The notes beneath the pieces are model-generated. The model was given only the letters and a program-made list of their open reading frames with translations, did not search any database and had not been told where the DNA came from. Below, piece after piece: positions 11,600-25,383 of a stretch of 64,000 nt of DNA. This stretch comes from Sisyra terminalis (lineage: Eukaryota; Arthropoda; Insecta; Neuroptera; Sisyridae): positions 1,364,001 through 1,428,000 of the forward strand of contig OY292277.1 of assembly GCA_958496175.1 (NCBI GenBank), read 5' to 3'. Positions within the stretch are counted from its first letter, which is position 1; every line of letters begins with the position of its first letter. A program made the translations under genes and the position numbers.

Positions 11600-12845
11600 T
11601 CAAACATTAATATTCAATCATACTATAGCAAAAGAAAACATCCCTTATATCCTGTTTTTCCCAATTTAAATTGGCCTTGTTTTAACTTTGAAATGGAATT
11701 GTGGACGTCCTGTTACCCACAGGAAGAAAATTTCTTCAAATTGTAATTCACTTAAACGTCCCTAATCTTAATTTCTTGAGAAAACTAGGCCTTATTTTGA
11801 AAAATCGGCCATTAAACTGGCCTTATTTCAGACGGAAAATGTCACATCAATTAACGGCTCTAAAACATCCTGGTTTAAATTCCCGGCAAACTACCCCGAT
11901 AAATTAATGTTTCTTTTTTTGAGAACGTGGAGAAAGATTCAAACATTAATATTCAATCAGACTATAGCAAAAGAAAACATCCCTTATATCCGGTTTTTCC
12001 CAATTTAAATTGGCCTTGTTTTAGATTTGAAATGGAATTGTGGACGTCCTGTTACCCACAGGAAGAAAATTTCTACCGATTGAAATTCAATAAAACGTCC
12101 CTTATCTTAATTTCTTGAGAAAAATAAGCCTTATTTTGAAAAATCGGCCATTAAAGTGGCCTTATTTCAGACGGAAAATGTCTCATCTATTTAAGGCTCT
12201 AAAACTTCCCGGTTTAAATTCCCGGCAAACTATCCCGATAAATTAATGTTTCTTTTTTTGAGAACTTGGGGAAAGATTCAAACATTAATATTCAATCAGA
12301 CTATAGCAAAAAAAACCATCCCTTATATCCGGTTTTTCCCAATTTAAATTGGCCCTGTTTTAGCTTTGAAATGGAATTGTGGACGTCTTGTTACCCACAG
12401 GAAGAAAATTTCTTTAAATTGTAATTCACTTAAACGTCCCTAATCTTAATTTTTTGAGAAAACTAGGCCTTATTTTGTAAAATCGGCCATTAAACGGGCC
12501 TTATTTCAGACGGAAAATGTCACATCAATTTACGGCTCTAAAACATCCTGGTTTAAATTCCCGGCAAACTATCCCGATAAATTAACGTTTCTTTTTTTGA
12601 GAACGTGGAGAAAGATTCAAACATTAATATTCAATCGGACTATAGCAAAAGAAAACATCCCTTATATCCGGTTTTTCCCAATTTAAATTGGCCTTGTTTT
12701 AGATTTGAAATGGAATTGTGGACGTCCTGTTACCCACAGGAAGAAAATTTCTACCGATTGAAATTCAATAAAACGTCCCTTATCTTAATTTCTTGAGAAA
12801 AATAAGCCTTATTTTGAAAAATCGGCCATTAAACTGGCCTTATTT
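11600..12845. repeat. Left copy of a 7,792-bp-offset duplication (partner about 19392-20637)
   Basis: About 1.25 kb matches 19392-20637 at an offset of 7,792 bp (23 monomers minus 5 bp). Both copies run through the same order of haplotypes: a TTCTTCAAATTG monomer with CAATTAACGGC, a TTCTACCGATTG monomer, a TTCTTTAAATTG monomer, then ATTAACGTTTC. Scattered differences exist, for example AACTACCCCG at 11889 against AACTATCCCG, and TACCGATTG against TACCAATTG at 19866. The match ends where this copy goes into GACGGAGAATG and the partner into AATGTCCCATC. Confidence 0.8.
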
Positions 12846-15643
12846 CAGACGGAGAATGTCACATCTATTTAAGGCTCTAAAACTTCCCGGTTTAAATTCC
12901 CGGCAAACTATCCCGATACATTAATGTTTCTTTTTTTTAAAACGTGGAGAAAGATTCAAACATTAATATTCAATCATACTATAGCAAAAGAAAACATCCC
13001 TTATATCCTGTTTTTCCCAATTTAAATTGGCCTTGTTTTAACTTTGAAATGGAATTGTGGACGTCCTGTTACCCACAGGAAGAACATTTCTTCAAATTGT
13101 AAATCACTTAAACGTCCCAAATCTTAATTTCTTGAGAAAACTAGGCCTTATTTTGAAAAATCTGTCATTAAACAGGCCTTATTTCAGACGGAAAATGTCT
13201 CATCTATTTAAGGCTCTAAATTTTCCCGGTTTATATTCCCGGCAAACTATCCTGATACATTAATGTTTCTTTTTTTGAGAACGTGGAGAAAGATTCAAAC
13301 ATTAATATTCAATCATACTATAGCAATAGAAAACATCCCTTATATCCTGTTTTTCCCAATTTAAATTGACCTTGATTTAACTTTGAAATTGAATTGTGGA
13401 CGTCCTCTTACCCACAGGAAGAAAATTTCTTCCGATTGTAATTCAATAAAACGTCCCTTATCTTAATTTTTTGAGAAAACTAGGCCTTATTTTGAAAAAT
13501 CTACCATTAAAGTGGCCTTATTTCAGACGGAAAATGTCTCATCTATTTAAGGCTCTAAAACTTCCCGGTTTAAATTCCCGGCAAACTATCCCGATTCATT
13601 AATGTTTCTTTTTTTGAGAACGTGGAGAAAGATTCAAACATTAATATTCAATCAGACTATAGCAAAAAAAAATATCCCTTATATCCGGTTTTTCCCAATT
13701 TAAATTGGCCTTGTTTTAGCTTTAAAATGGAATTGTGGACGTCCTCTTACCCACAGGAAGAAAATTTCTTCCGATTGTAATTCAATAAAATGTCCCTTAT
13801 CTTAATTTCTTGAGAAAACGTGGCCTTATTTAAAAAATCCGCCATTTGACTGGCCTTATTTCAGACGGAAAATGTCACATCAATTTACGGCTCTAAAATT
13901 TCCAGGTTTAAATTCCTGGCAAACTAATCCGATACATTAATGTTTCTTATTTTAAGAACGTGGAGAAAGATTCAAACATTAATATTCAATCATACTATAG
14001 CAAAAGAAAACATCCCTTATATCCTGTTTTTCCCAATTAAAATTGGCCTTGTTTTAACTTTGAAATGGAATTGTGGACGTCCTGTTACCCACAGGAAGAA
14101 AATTTCTTCAAATTGTAATTCACTTAAACGTCCCTAATCTTAATTTCTTGAGTAAACTTGGCCTTATTTTGAAAAATCTGTCATTAAACAGGCCTTATTT
14201 CAGACGGAAAATGTCTCATCTATTTAAGGCTCTAAAACTTCCCGGTTTAAATTCCCGGCAAACTATCCCGATAAATTAATGTTCCTTTTTTTGAGAACTT
14301 GGAGAAAGATTCAAACATTAATATTCAATCAGACTATAGCAAAAAAAACCATCCCTTATATCCGGTTTTTCCCAATTTAAATTGGCCTTGTTTTAGCTTT
14401 GAAATGGAATTGTGGACGTCTTGTTACCCACAGGAAGAAAATTTCTTCAAATTGTAATTCAATTAAACGTCCCTAATCTTAATTTCTTGAGAAAACTAGG
14501 CCTTATTTTGAAATCTCTGTCATTAAACAGGCCTTATTTCAGACGGAACATGTCTCATCTATTTAAGGCTCTAAATTTTCCCGGTTTAAATTCCCGGCAA
14601 ACTATCCCGATAAATTAATGTTTCTTTTTTTGAGAACGTGGAGAAAAATTCAAACATTAATATTCAATCATACTATAGCAAAAGAAAACATCCCTTATAT
14701 CCTGTTTTTCCCAATTTAAATTGGCCTTGTTTTAACTTTGAAATGGAATTGTGGACGTCCTGTTACCCACAGGAAGAAAATTTCTTCAAATTGTAATTCA
14801 CTTAAACGTCCCTAATCTTAATTTTTTGAGAAAGCTAGGCCTTATTTTGAAAAATCTGTCATTAAACAGGCCTTATTTCAGACGGAAAATGTCTCATCTA
14901 TTTAAGGCTCTAAAACTTCCAGGTTTAAATTCCTGGCAAACTATCCCGATACATTAATGTTTCTTTTTTTGAGAACTTGGAGAATGATTCAAACATTAAA
15001 ATTCAATCAGACTTTAGCAAAAAAAAACCATCCCTTATATCCGGTTTTCCCAATTTAAATTGGCCTTGTTTTAACTTTGAAATGGAATTGTGGACGTCCT
15101 GTTACCCACAGGCAGAACATTTCTTCAAATTGTAATTCACTTAAACGTCCCTAATCTTAATTTCATGAGAAAACTAGGCCTTATTTTGAAAAATCGGCCA
15201 TTAAACTGGCCTTATTTCAGACGGAAAATGTCACATCAATTTACGGCTCTAAAACATCCTGGTTTAAATTCCCGGCAAACTATCCCGATAAATTAATGTT
15301 TCTTTTTTTGAGAACGTGCAGAAAGATTCAAACATTAATATTCAATCAGACTATAGCAAAAAAAACCATCCCTTATATCCGGTTTTTCCCAATTTAAATT
15401 GGCATTGTTTTAACTTTGAAATGGAATTGTGGACGTCCTGTTACCCACAGGAAGAAAATTTCTTCCGATTGTAATTCAATAAAACGTCCCTTATCTTAAT
15501 TTCTTGAGAAAAATAAGCCTTATTTTGAAAAATTGGCCATTAAACTGGCCTTATTTCCGACGGAAAATGTCACATCAATTTACGGCTCTAAAACTTCCAG
15601 GTTTAAATTCCTGGCAAATTATCCCGATACATTAATGTTTCTT
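12582..15643. repeat. Right copy of a long array duplication (partner 1-3062)
   Basis: This stretch matches 1-3062 at a constant offset of 12,581 bp, including private variants such as ATTAACGTTTC, GACGGAGAATGTC, GAAATCTCTG, GGAACATG and GAACGTGCAG. The offset equals 35 monomers plus two 358-bp segments. The match ends at 3063/15644, where one copy has TTATTTTGAG and the other a T-run. On the left it reaches the window edge, so the true length is unknown. Two interruptions are seen: two substitutions near 1316-1334, and an 83-bp replaced patch at 2205-2287 against 14786-14868. Confidence 0.93.
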
Positions 15644-18600
15644 TTTTTGAGAACGTGGAGAAAGATTCAAACATTAATATTCAATCAGACTATAGCAAAA
15701 GAAAACATCCCTTATATCCGGTTTTTCCCAATTTAAATTGGCCTTGTTTTAGCTTTGAAATGGAATTGTGGACGTCCTGTTACCCACAGGAAGAAAATTT
15801 CTACCGACTGAAATTCAATAAAACGTCCCTTATCTTAATTTCTTGAGAAAAATAGGCCTTATTTTGAAAAATCGGCCATTAAACTGGCCTTATTTCAGAA
15901 GGAAAATGTCACATCAATTTACGGCTCAAAAACTTCCAGGTTTAAATTCCTGGCAAACTATCCTGATACATTACTGTTTCTTTTTTTGAGAATTTGAAGA
16001 AAGATTCAAACATTAATATTCAATCAGACTATAGCAAAAGAAAACATCCCTTATATCCGGTTTTTCCCAATTTAAATTGGCCTTGTTATTGCTTTGAAAT
16101 GGAATTGTGGACGTCCTGTTACCCACAGGAAGAAAATTTCTTCAAATTGTAATTCACGTAAACGACCCTAATCTTAATTTCTTGAGAAAACGAGGCCTTA
16201 TTTAAAAAATCCGCCATTTGACTGGCCTTATTTCAGACGGAAAATGTCACATCAAATTACGGCTCTAAAACTTCCAGGTTTAAATTCCTGGCAAACTATC
16301 CCGATACATTAATGTTTCTTTTTTTGAGAACTTGGAGAAAGATTCAAACATTAATATTCAATCAGACTATAGCTAAAGAAAACATCCCTTATATCCTGTT
16401 TTTCCCAATTTAAATTGGCCTTGTTTTAACTTTGAAATGGAATTGTGGACGTCCTGTTACCCACAGGAAGAAAATTTCTTCAAATTGTAATTTACTTAAA
16501 CGTCCCCAATCTTAATTTCTTGAGAAAACTAGGCCTAATTTTGAAAAATCTGTCATTAAACAGGCCTTATTTCAGACGGAAAATGTCACATCTATTTAAG
16601 GCTCTAAAACTTCCCGGTTTAAATTCCCGGCAAACTATCCCGATACATTAATGTTTCTTTTTTTAAAACGTGGAGAAAGATTCAAACATTAATATTCAAT
16701 CATACTATAGCAAAAGAAAACATCCCTTATATCCTGTTTTTCCCAATTTAAATTGGCCATGTTTTAACTTTGAAATGGAATTGTGGACGTCCTGTTACCC
16801 ACAGGAAGAACATTTCTTCAAATTGTAATTCACTTAAACGTCCCTAATCTTAATTTCTTGAGAAAACTAGGCCTTATTTTGAAAAATCTGTCAATAAACA
16901 GGCCTTATTTCAGACGGAAAATGTCTCATCTATTTAAGGCTCTAAATTTTCCCGGTTTAAATTCCCGGCAAACTATCCTGATACATTAATGTTTCTTTTT
17001 TTGAGAACGTGGAGAAAGATTCAAACATTAATATTCAATCATACTATAGCAATAGAAAACATCCCTTATATCCTGTTTTTCCCAATTTAAATTGACCTTG
17101 TTTTAACTTTGAAATTGAATTGTGGACGTCCTGTTACCCACAGGAAGAAAATTTCTTCAAATTATAATTCACTTAAACGTCCCTAATCTTAATTTCTTGA
17201 GAAAACTAGGCCTTATTTTGAAAAATCTGTCATTAAACAGGCCTTATTTCAGACGGAAAATGTCTCATCTATTTAAGGCTCTAAAACTTCCAGGTTTAAT
17301 TCCCGGCAAACTATCCCGATAAATTAATGTTTCTTTTTTTGAGAACTTGTAAAATGATTCAAACATTAATATTCAATCAGACTATAGCAAAAAAAACCAT
17401 CCCTTATATCCGGTTTTTCCCAATTTAAATTGTCCTTGTTTTAGCTTTAAAATGGAATTGTGGACGTCCTCTTACCCACAGGAAGAAAATTTCTTCCGAT
17501 TGTAATTCAATAAAACGTCCCTTATCTTAATTTCTTGAGAAAACTAGGCCTTATTTTGAAAAATCGGCCATTAAAGTGGCCTTATTTCAGACGGAAAATG
17601 TCTCATCTATTTAAGGCTCTAAAACTTCCCGGTTTAAATTCCCGGCAAACTATCCCGATAAATTAATGTTTCTTTTTTTGAGAACTTGGAGAAAGATTCA
17701 AACATTAATATTCAATCATACTATAGCAAAAGAAAACATCCCTTATATCCTGTTTTCCTAATTTAAATTGGCCTTGTTTTAACTTTTAAATGGAATTGTG
17801 GACGTCCTGTTACCCACAGGAAGAACATTTCTTCAAATTGTAATTCACTTAAACGTCCCTAATCTTAATTTCTTGAGAAAACTAGGCCTTATTTTGAAAA
17901 ATCTGTCATTAAACAGGCCTTATTTCAGACGGAAAATGTCTCATCTATTTAAGGCTCTAAAACTTCCCGGTTTAAATTCCCGGCAAACTATCCCGATTCA
18001 TTAATGTTTCTTTTTTTGAGAACGTGGAGAAAGATTCAATCATTAATATTCAATCATACTATAGCAAAAGAAAACATCCCTTATATCCGGTTTTTCCCAA
18101 TTTAAATTGGCCTTGTTTTAGATTTGAAATGGAATTGTGGACGTCCTGTTACCCACAGGAAGAAAATTTCTACCGATTGAATTTCAATAAAACGTCCCTT
18201 ATCTTAATTTCTTGAGAAAACTAGGCCTAATTTTGAAAAATCGGCCATTAAAGTGGCCTTATTTCAGACGGAAAATGTCTCATCTATTTAAGGCTCTAAA
18301 ACTTCCCGGTTTAAATTCCCGGCAAACTATCCCGATAAATTAATGTTTCTTTTTTTGAGAACTTGGAGAAAGATTCAAACATTAATATTCAATCAGACTA
18401 TAGCAAAAAAAACCATCCCTTATATCCGGTTTTTCCCAATTTAAATTGGCCTTGTTTTAGCTTTGAAATGGAATTGTGGACGTCTTGTTACCCACAGGAA
18501 GAAAATTTCTATAAATTGTAATTCACTTAAACGTCCCTAATCTTAATTTTTTGAGAAAACTAGGCCTTATTTTGAATAATCGGCCATTAAACTGGCCTTA

Positions 18601-19391
18601 TTTCAGACGGAAAATGTCACATCAATTTACGGCTCTAAAACATCCTGGTTTAAATTCCCGGCAAACTATCCCGATAAATTAACGTTTCTTTTTTTGAGAA
18701 CGTGGAGAAAGATTCAAACATTATATTTCAATCGGACTATAGCAAAAGAAAACATCCCTTATATCCTGTTTTTCCCAATTTAAATTGGCCTTGTTTTAGA
18801 TTTGAAATGGAATTGTGGACGTCCTGTTACCCACAGGAAGAAAATTTCTACCGATTGAAATTCAATAAAACGTCCCTTATCTTAATTTCTTGAGAAAAAT
18901 AAGCCTTATTTTGAAAAATCGGCCATTAAACTGGCCTTATTTCAGACGGAAAATGTCACATCAATTTACGGCTCTAAAACATCCTGGTTTAAATTCCCGG
19001 CAAACTATCCCGATAAATTAACGTTTCTTTTTTTGAGAATGTGGAGAAAGATTCAAACATTAATATTCAATCAGACTATAGCAAAAGAAAACATCCCTTA
19101 TATCCGGTTTTTCCCAATTTAAATTGGCCTTGTTTTAGATTTGAAATGGAATTGTGGACGTCCTGTTACCCACAGGAAGAAAATTTCTACCGATTGAAAT
19201 TCAATAAAACGTCCCTTATCTTAATTTCTTGAGAAAAATAGGCCTTATTTTGAAAAATCTGTCATTAAACAGGCCTTATTTCAGACGGAAAATGTCTCAT
19301 CTATTTAAGGCTCTAAAACTTCCCGGTTTAAATTCCCGGCAAACTATCCCGATTCATTAATGTTTCTTTTTTGGAGAACGTGGAGAAAGAT

Positions 19392-20637
19392 TCAATCATT
19401 AATATTCAATCATACTATAGCAAAAGAAAACATCCCTTATATCCTGTTTTTCCCAATTTAAATTGGCCTTGTTTTAACTTTGAAATGGAATTGTGGACGT
19501 CCTGTTACCCACAGGAAGAAAATTTCTTCAAATTGTAATTCACTTAAACGTCCCTAATCTTAATTTCTTGAGAAAACTAGGCCTTATTTTGAAAAATCGG
19601 CCATTAAACTGGCCTTATTTCAGACGGAAAATGTCACATCAATTAACGGCTCTAAAACATCCTGGTTTAAATTCCCGGCAAACTATCCCGATAAATTAAT
19701 GTTTCTTTTTTTGAGAACGTGGAGAAAGATTCAAACATTAATATTCAATCAGACTATAGCAAAAGAAAACATCCCTTATATCCGGTTTTTCCCAATTTAA
19801 ATTGGCCTTGTTTTAGATTTGAAATGGAATTGTGGACGTCCTGTTACCCACAGGAAGAAAATTTCTACCAATTGAAATTCAATAAAACGTCCCTTATCTT
19901 AATTTCTTGAGAAAAATAAGCCTTATTTTGAAAAATCGGCCATTAAAGTGGCCTTATTTCAGACGGAAAATGTCTCATCCATTTAAGGCTCTAAAACTTC
20001 CCGGTTTAAATTCCCGGCAAACTATCCCGATAAATTAATGTTTCTTTTTTTGAGAACTTGGAGAAAGAATCAAACATTAATATTCAATCAGACTATAGCA
20101 AAAAAAACCATCCCTTATATCCGGTTTTTCCCAATTTAAATTGGCCTTGTTTTAGCTTTGAAATGGAATTGTGGACGTCTTGTTACCCACAGGAAGAAAA
20201 TTTCTTTAAATTGTAATTCACTTAAACGTCCCTAATCTTAATTTTTTGAGAAAACTAGGCCTTATTTTGAAAAATCGGCCATTAAACTGGCCTTATTTCA
20301 GACGGAAAATGTCACATCAATTTACGGCTCTAAAACATCCTGGTTTAAATTCCCGGCAAACTATCCCGATAAATTAACGTTTCTTTTTTTGAGAACGTGG
20401 AGAAAGATTCAAACATTAATATTCAATCGGACTATAGCAAAAGAAAACATCCCTTATATCCGGTTTTTCCCAATTTAAATTGGCCTTGTTTTAGATTTGA
20501 AATGGAATTGTGGACGTCCTGTTACCCACAGGAAGAAAATTTCTACCGATTGAAATTCAATAAAACGTCCCTTATCTTAATTTCTTGAGAAAAATAAGCC
20601 TTATTTTGAAAAATCGGCCATTAAACTGGCCTTATTT
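19392..20637. repeat. Right copy of the 7,792-bp-offset duplication (partner 11600-12845)
   Basis: This stretch repeats the monomer order of 11600-12845. Upstream of it, at about 18677 and 19019, further monomers also carry ATTAACGTTTC, so this neighbourhood seems to have been expanded several times from one source. Edges are approximate because all monomers resemble one another. Confidence 0.8.
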
Positions 20638-20879
20638 CAGACGGAAAATGTCCCATCAATTTACGGCTCTAAAACTTCCAGGTTTAAATTCCTGGCAAAC
20701 TATCCCGATACATTAATGTTTCTTTTTTTGAGAACTTGGAGAATGATTCAAACATTAATATTCAATCTGACTTTAGCAAAAAAAAACCATCCCTTATATC
20801 CGGTTTTTCCCAATTTAAATTGGCCTTGTTTTAACTATGAAATAGAATTGTGGACGTCCTGTTACCCACAGGAAGAAAA

Positions 20880-21237
20880 TTTCTTTCCATTGTTATTTAT
20901 TAGATAGCCTTAAATCTACAAACATTGATATAACAAGGCCTAAATTCATTTTCTAAATTATTTCTTTTTTCAAACAATTCTAATTTGTTGGCAAGTCGAA
21001 TTGTTTAGAATTTTGAATTAAGACAACGCCACAATGTGTTTCGAATTTAGTTGGAAGCTATGAGTACATCCACCTGACTCACAGGTGGCACTAAAAACTT
21101 AAGGTGGTTAAGTGACATTACATGTCAAGAGTTCACACGTTCTAGCATAGATGGAACGACAGCAGATGTCAATTTGACAACTAACTTTTGAAAGTATTTC
21201 AAATTATAATTATATATAATATTAAAATTTAATTGCA
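20880..21237. repeat. 358-bp extra segment, copy 3
   Basis: Same site in the monomer and same 358-bp length, with the second start at 21238. It belongs to the group with CAAACAATTC, CCTGACTCAC and TATATATAATATT that includes copies 3-7. Private changes include GGCAAGTCGAATTG, which damages the first palindrome, GGAACGACAG, and AATTGCATTT at the right end. The monomer in front carries GAGAATGATTC and CTTTAGC, like those before copies 1, 2, 6 and 7. Confidence 0.92.
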
Positions 21238-24084
21238 TTTCTTCACATTGTAAATCACTAAAAAGCCTTAAATCTACAAACGTTGAGAAAACAAGGCCTT
21301 ATATTGAAAAATCACCCTTTTAAACGGCCTAATTTCTGACGGAAAATGTCACATCAATTTACGGCTCTAAAACTTCCCGGTTTAAATTCCCGGCAAACTA
21401 TCCCGATAAATTAATGTTTCTTTTTTTGAGAACGTGGAGAAAGATTCAAACATTAATATTCAATCAGACTATAGCAAAAGAAAACATCCCTTATATCCTG
21501 TTTTTCCCAATTTAAATTGGCCTTGTTATTGCTATGAAATGGAATTGTGGACGTCCTGTTACCCACAGGAAGAAAATTTCTTCAAATTGTAATTCACGTA
21601 AACGTCCCTAATCTTAATTTCTTGAGAAAATGAGGCCTTATTTAAAAAATCCGCCATTTGACTGGCCTTATTTCAGACGGAAAATGTCACATCAATTTAC
21701 GGCTCTAAAACTTCCAGGTTTAAATTCCTGGCAAACTATCCCGATACATTAATGTTTCTTTTTTTGAGAACTTGGAGAAAGATTCAAACATTAATATTCA
21801 ATCATACTATAGCAAAAGAAAACATCCCTTATATCCTGTTTTTCCCAATTTAAATTGGCCTTGTTTTAACTTTGAAATGGAATTGTGGACGTCCTGTTAC
21901 CCACAGGAAGAAAATTTCTTCAAATTGTAATTCACTTAAACGTCCCTAATCTTAATTTCTGGAGAAAACTAGGCCTTATTTTGAAAAATCTGTCATTAAA
22001 CAGGCCTTATTTCAGACGGAAAATGTCTCATCTATTTAAGGCTCTAAAACTTCCCGGTTTAAATTCCCGGCAAACTATCCCGATAAATTAATGTTTCTTT
22101 TTTTGAGAACTTGTAAAAAGATTCAAACATTAATATTCAATCAGACTATAGCAAAAAAAACCATCCCTTATATCCTGTTTTTCCCAATTTAAATTGGCCT
22201 TGTTTTAACTTTGAAATGGAATTGTGGACGTCCTGTTACCCACAGGAAGAAAATTTCTTCAAATTGTAATTCACTTAAACGTCCCTAATCTTAATTTCTT
22301 GAGAAAACTAGGCCTAATTTTGAAAAATCTGTCATTAAACAGGCCTTATTTCAGACGGAAAATGTCACATCTATTTAAGGCTCTAAAACTTCCCGGTTTA
22401 AATTCCCGGCAAACTATCCCGATACATTAATGTTTCTTTTTTTTAAAACGTGGAGAAAGATTCAAACATTAATATTCAATCATACTATAGCAAAAGAAAA
22501 CATCCCTTATATCCTGTTTTTCCCAATTTAAATTGGCCTTGTTTTAACTTTGAAATGGAATTGTGGACGTCCTGTTACCCACAGGAAGAACATTTCTTCA
22601 AAATGTAATTCACTTAAACGTCCCTAATCTTAATTTCTTGAGAAAACTAGGCCTTATTTTGAAAAATCTGTCATTAAACAGGCCTTATTTCAGACGGAAA
22701 ATGTCTCATCTATTTATGGCTCTAAATTTTCCCGGTTTAAATTCCCGGCAAACTATCCTGATACATTAATGTTTCTTTTTTTGAGAACGTGGAGAAAGAT
22801 TCAAACATTAATATTCAATCATACTATAGCAATAGAAAACATCCCTTATATCCTGTTTTTCCCAATTTAAATTGACCTTGATTTAACTTTGAAATTGAAT
22901 TGTGGACGTCCTGTTACCCACAGGAAGAAAATTTCTTCAAATTGTAATTCACTTAAACGTCCCTAATCTTAATTTCTGGAGAAAACTAGGCCTTATTTTG
23001 AAAAATCTGTCATTAAACAGGCCTTATTTCAGACGGAAAATGTCTCATCTATTTAAGGCTCTAAAACTTCCCGGTTTAAATTCCCGGCAAACTATCCCGA
23101 TAAATTAATGTTTCTTTTTTTGAGAACTTGTAAAAAGATTCAAACATTAATATTCAATCAGACTATAGCAAAAAAAACCATCCCTTATATCCGGTTTTTC
23201 ACAATTTAAATTGTCCTTGTTTTAGCTTTAAAATGGAATTGTGGACGTCCTCTTACCCACAGGAAGAAAATTTCTTCCGATTGTAATTCAATAAAACGTC
23301 CCTAATCTTAATTTTTTGAGAAAACTAGGCCTTATTTTGAAAAATCGGCCATTAAAGTGGCCTTATTTCAGACGGAAAATGTCTCATCTATTTAAGGCTC
23401 TAAAACTTCCCGGTTTAAATTCCCGGCAAACTATCCCGATTCATTAATGTTTCTTTTTTTGAGAACGTGGAGAAAGATTCAAACATTAATATTCAATCAG
23501 ACTATAGCAAAAGAAAACATCCCTTATATCCTGTTTTTCCCAATTTAAATTGGCCTTGTTTTAACTTTGAAATGGAATTGTGGACGTCCTGTTACCCACA
23601 GGAAGAAAATTTCTTCAAATTGTAATTCACTTAAACGTCCCTAATCTTAATTTCTTGAGAAAACTAGGCCTAATTTTGAAAAATCTGTCATTAAACAGGC
23701 CTTATTTCAGACGGAAAATGTCACATCTATTTAAGGCTCTAAAACTTCCCGGTTTAAATTCCCGGCAAACTATCCCGATTCATTAATGTTTCTTTTTTTG
23801 AGAACTTGGAGAAAGATTCAAACATTAATATTCAATCAGACTATAGCAAAAGAAAACATCCCTTATATCCTGTTTTTCCCAATTTAAATTGGCCTTGTTT
23901 TAACTTTGAAATGGAATTGTGGACGTCCTGTTACCCACAGGAAGAAAATTTCTTCAAATTGTAATTCACTTAAACGTCCCTAATCTTAATTTCTTGAGAA
24001 AACTAGGCCTAATTTTGAAAAATCTGTCATTAAACAGGCCTTATTTCAGACGGAAAATGTCACATCTATTTAAGGCTCTAAAAC

Positions 24085-24470
24085 TTCCCGGTTTAAATTC
24101 CCGGCTAACTATCCCGATACATTAATGTTTCTTTTTTTTAAAACGTGGAGAAAGATTCAAACATTAATATTCAATCATTCTATAGCAAAAGAAAACATCC
24201 CTTATATCCTGTTTTTCCCAATTTAAATTGGCCTTGTTTTAACTTTGAAATGGAATTGTGGACGTCCTGTTACCCACAGGAAGAAAATTTCTTCAAATTG
24301 TAATTCACTTAAACGTCCCTAATCTTAATTTCTTGAGAAAACTAGGCCTAATTTTGAAAAATCTGTCATTAAACAGGCCTTATTTCAGACGGAAAATGTC
24401 ACATCTATTTAAGGCTCTAAAACTTCCCGGTTTAAATTCCCGGCTAACTATCCCGATACATTAATGTTTC
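24085..24470. repeat. Neighbouring near-identical monomers with private GGCTAACT
   Basis: Two successive monomers both read CCCGGCTAACTATCCC (near 24101 and 24440) where nearly all others read GGCAAACT. The spacing is one 339-bp period. This is the simplest sign of a recent single-monomer duplication. The same change also appears at about 32239. Confidence 0.75.
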
Positions 24471-25383
24471 TTTTTTTGAGAACGTGGAGAAAGATTCAAA
24501 CATTAATATTCAATCATACTATAGCAATAGAAAACATCCCTTATATCCTGTTTCTCCCAATTTAAATTGACCTTGATTTAACTTTGAAATTGAATTGTGG
24601 ACGTCCTGTTACCCACAGGAAGAAAATTTCTTCAAATTGTAATTCACTTAAACGTCCCTAATCTTAATTTCTGGAGAAAACTAGGCCTTATTTTGAAAAA
24701 TCTGTCATTAAACAGGCCTTATTTCAGACGGAAAATGTCACATGTATTTAAGGCTCTAAAACTTCCCGGTTTAAATTCCCGGCAAACTATCCCGATACAT
24801 TAATGTTTCTTTTTTTTAAAACGTGGAGAAAGATTCAAACATTAATATTCAATCAGACTATAGCAAAAGAAAACATCCCTTATATCCTGTTTTTCCCAAT
24901 TTAAATTGGCCTTGTTTTAACTTTGAAATGGAATTGTGGACGTCCTGTTACCCACAGGAAGAAAATTTCTTCAAATTGTAATTCACGTAAACGACCCTAA
25001 TCTTAATTTCTTGAGAAAACGAGGCCTTATTTAAAAAATCCGCCATTTGACTGGCCTTATTTCAGACGGGAAATGTCACATCAAATTACGGCTCTAAAAC
25101 TTCCAGGTTTAAATTCCCGGCAAACTATCCCGATACATTAATGTTTCTTTTTTTTAAAACGTGGAGAAAGATTCAAACATTAATATTCAATCAGACTATA
25201 GCAAAAGAAAACATCCCTTATATCCTGTTTTTCCCAATTTAAATTGGCCTTGTTTTAACTTTGAAATGGAATTGTGGACGTCCTGTTACCCACAGGAAGA
25301 AAATTTCTTCAAATTGTAATTCACTTAAACGTCCCTAATCTTAATTTCTTGAGAAAACTAGGCCTTATTTTGAAAAATCTGTC

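Larger units (their letters stand above)
10037..20879. repeat. Array block 3 (31 monomer periods)
   Basis: Anchors at 10346 and 20850 are 10,504 bp apart, which is 31 periods minus 5 bp. The losses include shortened T-runs (near 10900 and 16660) and a missing base at 17295 in the CCAGG box. All main haplotype classes occur. The block contains the right copy of the 12,581-bp-offset duplication and both copies of a 7,792-bp-offset duplication. At 15965-15990 is the first appearance of the CCTGATACATTACTG / GAGAATTTGAAG variant that becomes common after 43 kb. Confidence 0.94.
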
